Below are positions 53,380-60,012 of a DNA stretch of 64,000 bases, in pieces. The notes under the pieces were generated by a model, which worked only from the letters and a program-made list of their open reading frames with translations, did no database searches and was not told where the DNA came from. Origin of the DNA: CAYYFX01 sp046330135 (GTDB taxonomy: Bacteria > ARS69); NCBI GenBank assembly GCA_046330135.1, contig JAXLTI010000012.1:9264-73263 (forward strand), written 5' to 3'. A program made the translations under genes and the position numbers. The stretch's first letter is position 1. Each line of letters opens with the position of its first letter.

Positions 53380-53786
53380 GGCTTCTGCGGCTCCCGCTGC
53401 TTGAACATCTTCAGCATTCGATCCGTGATGAGGAAGCCGCTGACGATGTTCGTCATCGACGCGAAGAGCGCGACCGCACCGATCATCGTGATGTACTTGG
53501 GGTGCTCGGGGTTCGAGACGACGATGATGGAACCGACGACCGCGATCGCGGAGATCGCGTTCGTGATCGACATCAGCGGCGTGTGCAGGAGCCGCGAGAC
53601 ACGAGTGATCACGCCGAGACCGATGAAGGTCGCCAGCATGAACACGAAGAGCTGGCTCGGGAAGCTCTCACCGACGTGAGTCGGCAAGACGTCCGCCGGA
53701 GGCGCGGACGGATCCTGCGCCAGCAGGGGGTGCGCGATTCCGAGCAGGATCGCGCCGACGAGAACGCTTACGGGTCGAAGCCTCAT
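53376..53786 (-). CDS. NAD(P) transhydrogenase alpha subunit, part 2 (membrane domain)
   Basis: A 136-residue membrane protein equivalent to PntAB/PntA-2: a hydrophobic N-terminal segment (SVLVGAILLGIAHPLLAQ), then helices in QLFVFMLATFIGLGVITRV, LMSITNAISAIAVVGSIIVV and a third helix with FASMTNIVSGFLITDRML. The N-terminal segment looks like a signal peptide and is longer than in many homologues. First gene of the operon pntAb-pntB-pntAa. Confidence 0.88.
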   Translation of the reverse strand: MRLRPVSVLVGAILLGIAHPLLAQDPSAPPADVLPTHVGESFPSQLFVFMLATFIGLGVITRVSRLLHTPLMSITNAISAIAVVGSIIVVSNPEHPKYITMIGAVALFASMTNIVSGFLITDRMLKMFKQREPQKP

Positions 53787-53870
53787 GTCTGGGAGACTCC
53801 TCTCCAGGTCGTTGAGAAAGGCGCACCGGCTTGGTGACGCCTCTTGCGAGGGCAAGCCTGGCAGCCACCC

Positions 53871-53899
53871 AAGATATGGGCCCGGGCGGGCGTCGACCA
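53871..53899 (-). promoter_or_regulatory. Possible promoter of the transhydrogenase operon
   Basis: Minus strand: TGGTCG, 17 bases, TATCTT, 84 bases before ATG 53786. The rest of the 293-base gap to the macrodomain gene shows only an 8-bp inverted repeat CCGGGAGG / CCTCCCGG (53965-53995). Confidence 0.4.
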
Positions 53900-54079
53900 C
53901 GGGATGGAAGCGTCGGGGGGAGGCGCACTTGCGGCGCCGGTGCCCGTCCGGGGCCCGGACCTGGCCGGGAGGGCGGCTCGGCCGTAGCCTCCCGGGGCCG
54001 GGACGCCCAGCCGACCCCCGCCCGTGCACGCGCGGCGCAGGGCCCCCGGGGCGGACCCGCGGCACGGGGGAGGCCGAGC

Positions 54080-54610
54080 ATGAGCCGCATCTTCATCGAC
54101 TCGACCGACATCACGAAGCTCGAGGTCGACGCGATCGTCAACGCGGCGAACACGACCCTGCTGGGCGGCGGAGGCGTCGACGGCGCGATCCACCGCGCCG
54201 CGGGACCGGGCCTCCTGGAAGAGTGTCGCTCGCTCGGCGGCTGCGCGACGGGCGAGGCCGTGATCACCCGGGGCTACGCGCTGCCGGCCCGCTGGGTCAT
54301 CCACGCCGTCGGTCCGGTGTGGCACGGCGGACGGCACGGCGAGGCGGAGCTGCTCGCATCGTGCTACCGGAAGTCCTTGGACCTGGCGCTCGAGCGGGGG
54401 GCGCGGACGATCGCGTTTCCGGCGATCAGCTGCGGCGCGTACCGCTTCCCCCTCGACGCGGCCGCGGAGATCGCCGTGAGGGAGGTCGCGACGTTCCTGG
54501 AGGAGCACGCCTCGATCGAGCGCGTGACGCTCGTCTGCTTCGAGCCGAGCGTGCGGTCGGCGTACGAGAGGGCGCTCAGCTTCCGCTCAGCGCGCGGCGA
54601 CCGCGCCTGA
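54080..54610 (+). CDS. Macrodomain protein (O-acetyl-ADP-ribose deacetylase-like)
   Basis: A 176-residue single-domain macro protein of the MacroD/YmdB type. It shows DAIVNAANTTLLGGGGVDGA (catalytic Asn and substrate-binding Gly-rich loop), GYALPARWVIHAVGP, and FPAISCGAYRFPLDAAAEIA. These enzymes hydrolyse O-acetyl-ADP-ribose or remove ADP-ribose from proteins or nucleic acids. GGGGAGG lies seven bases before ATG 54080. Its end overlaps the convergent amidotransferase gene by 24 bases. Confidence 0.92.
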   Translation: MSRIFIDSTDITKLEVDAIVNAANTTLLGGGGVDGAIHRAAGPGLLEECRSLGGCATGEAVITRGYALPARWVIHAVGPVWHGGRHGEAELLASCYRKSLDLALERGARTIAFPAISCGAYRFPLDAAAEIAVREVATFLEEHASIERVTLVCFEPSVRSAYERALSFRSARGDRA

Positions 54611-55330
54611 CCGGCGGCGCGCGGCGTCCACGAGCGCCGCGAACAGCTTGCGGGAAGCTTCGTCGTCGCCGAGCTCGGGGTGCCACTGCACGCCGAGGAG
54701 GAACCGCTCGCTCGTCCCCTCGAACGCCTCGACCACGCCGTCCGGCGCGACGGCGGCCGCGCGCAAGGAGGCGCCGAGCCGCTTCGGCGCCTGATGGTGC
54801 GAGCTGTTCACCCGGACGCTCGCGACGCCGAGCAGCTCGCGCAGGTGCGTTCCCTCCGCGATCTCCACGGAATGGTGCGGGAGGTTCGGGTAGTGCCCCG
54901 CATGCGGCAGGCTCGCGGGAACCTGCGAGGGAATGTCCTGCCAGAGGGCGCCCCCGCACGTGACGGCGAGAAGCTGACAGCCGTAACAGATGCCGAGCAC
55001 GGGGATGTCCGAGTCCAGGAGAGCGCGCGCGAGCGCGAGGTCGAAGCGCTCGCGCCACGGGGGCAGCGGCTCGTGGGTGGGCAGCGGCTCCTCGCCGTAG
55101 AGGCGCGGGTCCACGTCCTCGCCGCCCACGATGACGATCCCGTCGAACGCCTCGAGGAGCCGGGGAATGGCCGAAGGATCCATGAGCGGCGCGATCGCGA
55201 GCGGCACGCCGCCCGCCTCCTCGACGCGTCGCACGTAAGGCTCGAACACGAAGGCGAGGGAGCGCGCCTCGACGCGCACGTCGCACGTGATGCCGATGCG
55301 CGGCCGCGCAGGGTCGGGATTCGGGCGCAA
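54587..55330 (-). CDS. Class-I glutamine amidotransferase-like hydrolase (peptidase C26, PuuD-like)
   Basis: A 247-residue enzyme with nucleophile Cys in LGICYGCQLLAVTCGG, catalytic His in LGVQWHPELGDDE, and GIVIVGGEDVDPRLYGEEP. This motif set marks gamma-glutamyl-gamma-aminobutyrate hydrolase-like proteins of polyamine catabolism; the true substrate is unknown. The start taken is TTG 55330, which has GGAGG seven bases upstream and begins LRPNPDPARPRIGITCD; ATG 55402 would add 24 unconserved residues. Confidence 0.85.
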   Translation of the reverse strand: MRPNPDPARPRIGITCDVRVEARSLAFVFEPYVRRVEEAGGVPLAIAPLMDPSAIPRLLEAFDGIVIVGGEDVDPRLYGEEPLPTHEPLPPWRERFDLALARALLDSDIPVLGICYGCQLLAVTCGGALWQDIPSQVPASLPHAGHYPNLPHHSVEIAEGTHLRELLGVASVRVNSSHHQAPKRLGASLRAAAVAPDGVVEAFEGTSERFLLGVQWHPELGDDEASRKLFAALVDAARRRSGAVAAR

Positions 55331-55737
55331 GGCGGAGCCTCCTTCGGGATCGCGGGCGCAGGCGTCGCATCGAGCGCCGCCCGCCGGCGCGGAATCTACC
55401 ATCCATGAACGTCGGACGTCCGTGGCGGACGGGTGAGCGGGCGACCCAGGGAGCGAAGGGGCGCCGCGGGACGCCGGTGCGGTCGAAGGGTCGACCGGGG
55501 GGGCGCCCGGACCCGTGGTCCAGAGCGGGAGCAGAGGCAACTCCGTGCCCCGGCGTCGATTCCGGGGACCGGATCCGTCCCTGCGGCGCCCGCTGACGAA
55601 GTCCAGTCTACACCCGCGGAGGGTGGCAACGGTCAACCTCGTGCGCCGGCCCCTTCGCGGCTGGACCCGTGACGACTTGCGCGGAAGCCGTCCGTCGCCT
55701 TAGCCTCTTCCGCCGTCTCGCTCGGGGAGAAGAGGAC
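55331..55737. other. Intergenic region between the amidotransferase and zinc-ribbon genes
   Basis: About 400 bases with no supported gene. On the minus strand TTGACC (55639-55634) and TAGACT (55613-55608) could form a widely spaced promoter for the amidotransferase; on the plus strand there is the pair for the zinc-ribbon gene. An inverted repeat CCCCGG / CCGGGG is at about 55548-55567. Nothing else seen. Confidence 0.4.
55677..55706 (+). promoter_or_regulatory. Possible promoter of the zinc-ribbon protein gene
   Basis: TTGCGC (55677-55682), 18 bases, TAGCCT (55701-55706), 32 bases before ATG 55738. Confidence 0.4.
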
Positions 55738-55947
55738 ATGACAGCCCCTCCGGGAACCTGGCGCGAGTGCAGCACCTGCAAGAAGCCCATCCGTCCCGGA
55801 CAGACGTACTACGTGTGCAGCGTTTCGACGTGCAACCGGCGTCGGAGCAGCTACGTGTTCTGCTCGGTGGATTGCTGGGACGCCCACCTGCCGTTCGCCA
55901 ACCATCGCGAGGCGTGGGCCGTGGAGGAGACAGCGCCGCGGCGGTGA
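55738..55947 (+). CDS. Small cysteine-rich zinc-ribbon-like protein
   Basis: A 69-residue protein with ECSTCKKPIRPGQTYYVCSV, then STCNRR, YVFCSVDCWDAHLPFANH: seven cysteines and two nearby histidines in CxxC-x(13)-C-x4-C and C-x3-C-x3-H patterns that would bind one or two zinc ions. This resembles MYM/TRASH or FYVE-like treble-clef knuckles, but I cannot name a family. AGAGG lies three bases before ATG 55738. A single-gene unit flanked by gaps of more than 300 bases. Confidence 0.75.
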   Translation: MTAPPGTWRECSTCKKPIRPGQTYYVCSVSTCNRRRSSYVFCSVDCWDAHLPFANHREAWAVEETAPRR

Positions 55948-56092
55948 GCCCTGCCGAGTCCGCCGCGGCGCCCGCTGCCCGTGCGCTCCTTCGGGACGAG
56001 GGAGCGACTGACCGGTGCAGCATCTCCTGATCCAAGCTATGGGGCGGGCGAGTGCGGAGCAATGACGTGCGCGCTCCCGCCGCGCATTCCGC

Positions 56093-56110
56093 AACTGATA
56101 TTTGTCAGTT
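56093..56110. promoter_or_regulatory. AT-rich dyad, possible operator
   Basis: AACTGATATTTGTCAGTT is a perfect 6-bp dyad around a six-base centre, conspicuous in a region of about 70 % GC. It could be a repressor site acting on the promoter 120 bases downstream. No known regulator motif was recognised. Confidence 0.35.
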
Positions 56111-56230
56111 TCCCTCCGGCGACGCGCCCTCGTCGCCGCGAAGGACCGGACGAAACCAGGCCACCCTCGGGCTCGGGGGCGTGACGCTCCGACGAGGCCC
56201 GTCGTCGCCGAGCCCCGGAGCCCGCACGCC

Positions 56231-56258
56231 TTGACGAAGGTCGGACCCCTTCCATCTT
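56231..56258 (+). promoter_or_regulatory. Possible promoter of the lamin-tail/PorV-like pair
   Basis: TTGACG (56231-56236), 16 bases, CATCTT (56253-56258), 42 bases before ATG 56300. Confidence 0.4.
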
Positions 56259-56299
56259 GACCTTCCCGCGGGCACCACGCCGGCCGAAAGGCGTCGGCG

Positions 56300-57865
56300 A
56301 TGGATGTTCTGCTGAACGAGATCCTGTACGACCCCGAAGGAGCGGACGGCGGCTACGAGTACGTGGAGCTCGTGGCCGCGCCGGGCGCGGCGTCGGACGG
56401 CTCGCTCGCCGGTTGGGTCGTCGAGACGGGAAACGGCTCCACGGGCGAGTGGCGTGTCGCGTGGACCGGAGCGTCGGGCCAGCGGCTGCAAGGCGGCCTC
56501 TTCGTCCTCGGAGAGAGCGGCGTGGAGCCGCGGCCGAACGTCGTGACGGAGCTGGACCTGCAGAACGGTCCGGACGCGTGCCGGCTGCGCTCTCCCTCCG
56601 GCGAGGTGGACGTCGTCGGATGGGGCTCGCCGCTCCCGCGCGGGTTCTTCGAAGGGGCCGCGGCGGTGGACGTGTCCGGTCAGTCGCTCGCGCGGCTGCC
56701 GGACGGCGTGGACACGGATCGCAACGACGTGGACTTCCGGCCCGCCGCCCCCACGCCGGGCGGCTTCAACTCGCCGGAGTCTCTGGCGGTCGTGGAGCGG
56801 GCGGACCTGCCCCCGGCGGGGCTTTCGCCCGGCACGCCATGGGACTTCCGATGGCGCATTCGCAACGCCGGCCGCGCGGCCTGGACGGGGGCGGTGCGCG
56901 CCGTTTGCGCGCTCCATCCGGGAGAGACGCTCGCGAAGGTGGAGATCGACGCGGCGCCGGGACTCGGGCCGGGCGCGGTCGTCGAGCTGGCGGCCACGGC
57001 CGTGCCGCCGCAGGGCGCGCACCTGCCGCGCTCGGATCCGCCCTCTCCCGAGGTGGGCGCGCTGTGGCGCGGCACCGGAGCGGATCTCGCCGTGAGCGAG
57101 GTCTACTCCCGCCCGCCGCCCGAGGAGACCGAGTGGGTGGAGCTGGTCTCGCTCGCGGACGCACCGCTCGCGCTGTCGGCCCTCCGCCTGCACGACGCCA
57201 CCGGAACCGGCGGCGCCCTGGGCGGCGTGCTCTCCCCGTTCCAGTTCGCGCTCGTGACGGCGGACACGGGTCGCTTCGTCGCCCGGTGGGGCCGGCCCGC
57301 CGGCGCGCTCCTCGTGCAGCTCGCGCCGTGGCCGGCGCTCAACCACACGGGGTCGCCGGAGGAGCTCGCCGAGCGCGTCGACGTCGAGGCGGGCGGAGAG
57401 GGAATCGCCGCGGCCACGCTGCCCGGCGGCATCGCCCAGGGCGTGTCGTGGGAGCGCATCTCGCTCCGGCTGCCGGGAGAGGCGCTTTCCAGCTGGGGAC
57501 CGTGTCTCGATCCGCGCGGCGCCACGCCGGGGCGGGAGAACAGCCGCCACTCCGACGTGGCGCTGCCCGGCGCCGCCGGCTCGCTCGTCGTGCGGCCGGT
57601 GCCGTTCCGCCCCGCGGTGGACGGCGCGGCTCTCGTGGTGCTGCGGCCCGAGCGCGGCGCCGCGTCGTGCACGATGACGATCTTCGACTCGGCCGGTCTC
57701 GAGATCGCGGCGCTCCGCCCCTGGTCCGTGGGCGACCGCGAGCTGCGCGCGGTGTGGGACGGCCGGGCCGCGGACGGAACGCCCGCTCCTCTCGGCCTGT
57801 ATCTCCTGTGCGCCAGCGCGCCGGGGAATGCGCCGCGGCGCACGCCCGTGGTGCTGGTTCGATGA
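56300..57865 (+). CDS. Lamin-tail-domain protein with FlgD-Ig-type C-terminus and no signal peptide
   Basis: A 521-residue protein. An LTD (lamin tail) domain begins at the first residues (VLLNEILYDPEGADGGYEYV), a CARDB-like domain follows (about 160-245), a second LTD lies near 255-340 (DLAVSEVYSRPPPEETEWVE), and the end (RPVPFRPAVDGAALVVL to RRTPVVLVR) is a FlgD-Ig/type A-like sorting domain. Exported proteins of this kind normally have a signal peptide. Here an in-frame TGA at about 56258-56260 rules out a longer N-terminus, and ATG 56300 starts inside the first domain. Its stop overlaps the next gene (ATGA). Confidence 0.8.
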   Translation: MDVLLNEILYDPEGADGGYEYVELVAAPGAASDGSLAGWVVETGNGSTGEWRVAWTGASGQRLQGGLFVLGESGVEPRPNVVTELDLQNGPDACRLRSPSGEVDVVGWGSPLPRGFFEGAAAVDVSGQSLARLPDGVDTDRNDVDFRPAAPTPGGFNSPESLAVVERADLPPAGLSPGTPWDFRWRIRNAGRAAWTGAVRAVCALHPGETLAKVEIDAAPGLGPGAVVELAATAVPPQGAHLPRSDPPSPEVGALWRGTGADLAVSEVYSRPPPEETEWVELVSLADAPLALSALRLHDATGTGGALGGVLSPFQFALVTADTGRFVARWGRPAGALLVQLAPWPALNHTGSPEELAERVDVEAGGEGIAAATLPGGIAQGVSWERISLRLPGEALSSWGPCLDPRGATPGRENSRHSDVALPGAAGSLVVRPVPFRPAVDGAALVVLRPERGAASCTMTIFDSAGLEIAALRPWSVGDRELRAVWDGRAADGTPAPLGLYLLCASAPGNAPRRTPVVLVR

Positions 57866-58704
57866 GGGCTCGCCCGCGAGCCGGCGCGGCGCTCGCCGCC
57901 CTCGCCATGGTGGCGACCCTCGGCCCCGCCGGCGCGCGCGCGGCATTCGAGCGTCCCTCCCTCGACGCGGAATCGGCCGCGCTCGGCGGAGACGTGGCCA
58001 CCGCCGGCGATCCCGTTTTCGGAAACCCGGCGCGGCTCGCCGGCCGCGCGGCCACGCCACCGCTCGGCGCGCGATTCGATCTTTCTCGGCCCTTCGGCCT
58101 CGCCGAGCTCTCGGAGAGCCAGTTCTCGCTCGCGCGCGAGGGCCGGCGGATCGGGCTCGGCCTCGGCGCGCGGCGCTTCGGAGCGGACGGCGACGCGGCC
58201 TACGCGGAACGGGAAGCCCGGCTCGCGCTCGCTCTCGCGCACGACGACGCGGCGATCGGCCTTGCGGTGCGGGGGCTGGAGGCGTCGGGCGGAGGCTTCG
58301 CGCCCGTGCGTTCGCTGGCCGTGGACGCGGCGTTCCTCGCGCAGCCCTTGCCCTTTGCCGAGATCGGCGCGGTCGTGGAAGCGGTGGCGGGCGAGGTGCC
58401 GGGAGACCCGGACGGAGAGCGTCGACGCGCGGCGGTCGGGCTCGCGCGGTCCTTCGGGAGCGCCTTCCGGCTCTCTCTCGAAGTTCAGCGCCGGGGCGAG
58501 GACCCTCTGGCGGGGGTCGTGGGCCTCGAGTGTCACCTGCTGAGCGTGCTGGATCTGCGCGCTGGGATCCGGCAGGAACCCGTGGCGCCTTCCTGCGGAT
58601 TCTCGCTTCGCTTGGCCGCCGGCCGGGTGGACGTGGCCGTCACCCCCACGGAGCCCCTGGGCACCACGGTTCGCCTCGGTGTGCGGCTCGGCGGTCCTCG
58701 GTGA
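57862..58704 (+). CDS. PorV/UPF0164-like outer membrane beta-barrel protein
   Basis: A 280-residue protein with a signal peptide (AALAALAMVATLGPAGARA), then DAESAALGGDVATAGDPVF and GNPARLAG, the N-terminal pattern of PorV/PorQ-like barrels (SALGGA...DP...NPA). The rest alternates hydrophobic strands and ends LGTTVRLGVRLGGPR. In type IX secretion PorV shuttles CTD-bearing cargo; this gene overlaps a gene encoding a CTD-like protein by four bases. No other T9SS gene is in the window, so the assignment rests on pattern and context. Confidence 0.68.
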   Translation: MRARPRAGAALAALAMVATLGPAGARAAFERPSLDAESAALGGDVATAGDPVFGNPARLAGRAATPPLGARFDLSRPFGLAELSESQFSLAREGRRIGLGLGARRFGADGDAAYAEREARLALALAHDDAAIGLAVRGLEASGGGFAPVRSLAVDAAFLAQPLPFAEIGAVVEAVAGEVPGDPDGERRRAAVGLARSFGSAFRLSLEVQRRGEDPLAGVVGLECHLLSVLDLRAGIRQEPVAPSCGFSLRLAAGRVDVAVTPTEPLGTTVRLGVRLGGPR

Positions 58705-58805
58705 GGACGATCCGGGCAACCCGCCAAGAACCGCTCAAATCTTTGCGTTTCCGGCCGATGCAGGAACAGACGGACCCGGTCGTCGCCGGTCGGGAGGGGT
58801 GCGGC

Positions 58806-59012
58806 ATGGGCGGGGAGTGGTTGAGCGCCGAGGAAACGGCGGCGAGCCTCCAGATCACGAAGGCCACGCTGTACAAGCTCGTGCGCGAGGGCCGGGTTCC
58901 GGCTCGCAAGAGCCACGGCCGCTGGCAGTTCCTGGCCAGGGACATCGAGGAGCTCTTCTCGCTGACCGCCACGGCGGCACACTCGCCGGCTCACGGAGGT
59001 TCGACCCGATGA
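58806..59012 (+). CDS. Small helix-turn-helix (MerR/BldC-like, excisionase-type) protein
   Basis: A 68-residue protein almost entirely one winged HTH: WLSAEETAASLQITKATLYK then GRVPARKSHGRWQFLARDIE, the HTH_17 pattern. It could bind DNA on its own as BldC does. ATG 58806 has GGGAGGGG five bases upstream; ATG 58758 would add 16 residues without a good SD. Its stop overlaps the HDOD gene (ATGA), so the two are coupled. Confidence 0.82.
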   Translation: MGGEWLSAEETAASLQITKATLYKLVREGRVPARKSHGRWQFLARDIEELFSLTATAAHSPAHGGSTR

Positions 59013-59929
59013 CCTCGCCCCCCGCGGGACGGGACACCGCGAGCGGCACGAGCGGCGAGCTCTCCTTCCCCAGCACCATCAACGAGGAGCAGGTCAAGCG
59101 GATCATCTCCGTGACCGGCAACCTGCCCCCGGTTCCGCACGTCGCGGCGAAGATGATGGAGCTGGTGAACAAGGAAGAGACGTCCGTCCGCGATCTCCAG
59201 CGCGTCATCTCCGCCGATCCGGCGCTCACCGCCCGGATCCTCAAGATGTCGAACAGCGTCTTCTACAGCTTCGACCAGAAGATCACCACGCTCTCCCACG
59301 CGATCGTCATCCTGGGATTCCGCGCCGTGCAGTCCATGGCGGTCGCAGCCTCCACGCGCAGCCTCTTCGTGAAGCGGGGCGCCCAGTTCGGTCTCAAGGA
59401 GAAGCTCCTGTGGGAGCACTCGGTCGGCGTGGCCACCGGCTGCCGGCAGATCGCGCGGACCGTCGGCTACGAGAACGAGGAGACGGCGTTCATCGCCGGC
59501 CTGCTGCACGACATCGGGAAGGCCGTGCTCAATCAGGTGATCCCGAAGAAGTACGGCCGGATCGTGGAGCAGGTGTACAACGACGGGCAATCGTTCGCCG
59601 AGGTCGAGCAGGCCACGCTCGGCTTCGATCACAGCCACATCGGCGCGCTGATCGCGCAGAAGTGGAACTTCGACTGGGCGATGGTCGAGACGATCGCGTA
59701 CCACCATCGTCCGGAGGCGCAGACCTCGGGCGTTCTCTCGTCCGTTCTCGCGCTGTCGAACGAGCTCTGCAAGCGGATGGGCATCGGGCTGGAGCGCGTG
59801 CCGGAGGGCGGCTCGGCGGCCGAGCACTGGAGCGCGGCGACCCTCGGTTTGGACGAGGGCGCCTGTCGTGAGATCCAGGAAGTGCTGAGGGCCGGGTTGG
59901 AGGAGGAGAAGAAGCTCTACGCCGTCTGA
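59009..59929 (+). CDS. HDOD domain protein
   Basis: A 306-residue protein with one HDOD domain (about 25-225): GNLPPVPHVAAKMMELVNKE, SADPALTARILKMSNSVFYS, TTLSHAIVILGFRAVQSMAV, and an HD-like motif GLLHDIGKAVLNQV with a later YHHRPE. HDOD proteins are regulatory modules in c-di-GMP, stress and motility circuits; most have no proven catalytic activity. It lies between the HTH gene and the HD-GYP/HDOD fusion. Confidence 0.9.
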   Translation: MTSPPAGRDTASGTSGELSFPSTINEEQVKRIISVTGNLPPVPHVAAKMMELVNKEETSVRDLQRVISADPALTARILKMSNSVFYSFDQKITTLSHAIVILGFRAVQSMAVAASTRSLFVKRGAQFGLKEKLLWEHSVGVATGCRQIARTVGYENEETAFIAGLLHDIGKAVLNQVIPKKYGRIVEQVYNDGQSFAEVEQATLGFDHSHIGALIAQKWNFDWAMVETIAYHHRPEAQTSGVLSSVLALSNELCKRMGIGLERVPEGGSAAEHWSAATLGLDEGACREIQEVLRAGLEEEKKLYAV

Positions 59930-60012
59930 TTCGCGGACCCACTTCCAGGCCCCGCGAACCCGACGGACGGCGTCAGGAGACGCCGTGATCGCCACGGAGA
60001 CCCCACCCGACC

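Larger units (their letters stand above)
55948..56299. other. Intergenic region upstream of the lamin-tail protein gene
   Basis: 352 bases with no supported gene. It contains an AT-rich dyad at 56093-56110 and a promoter-like pair at 56231-56258. Confidence 0.5.
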
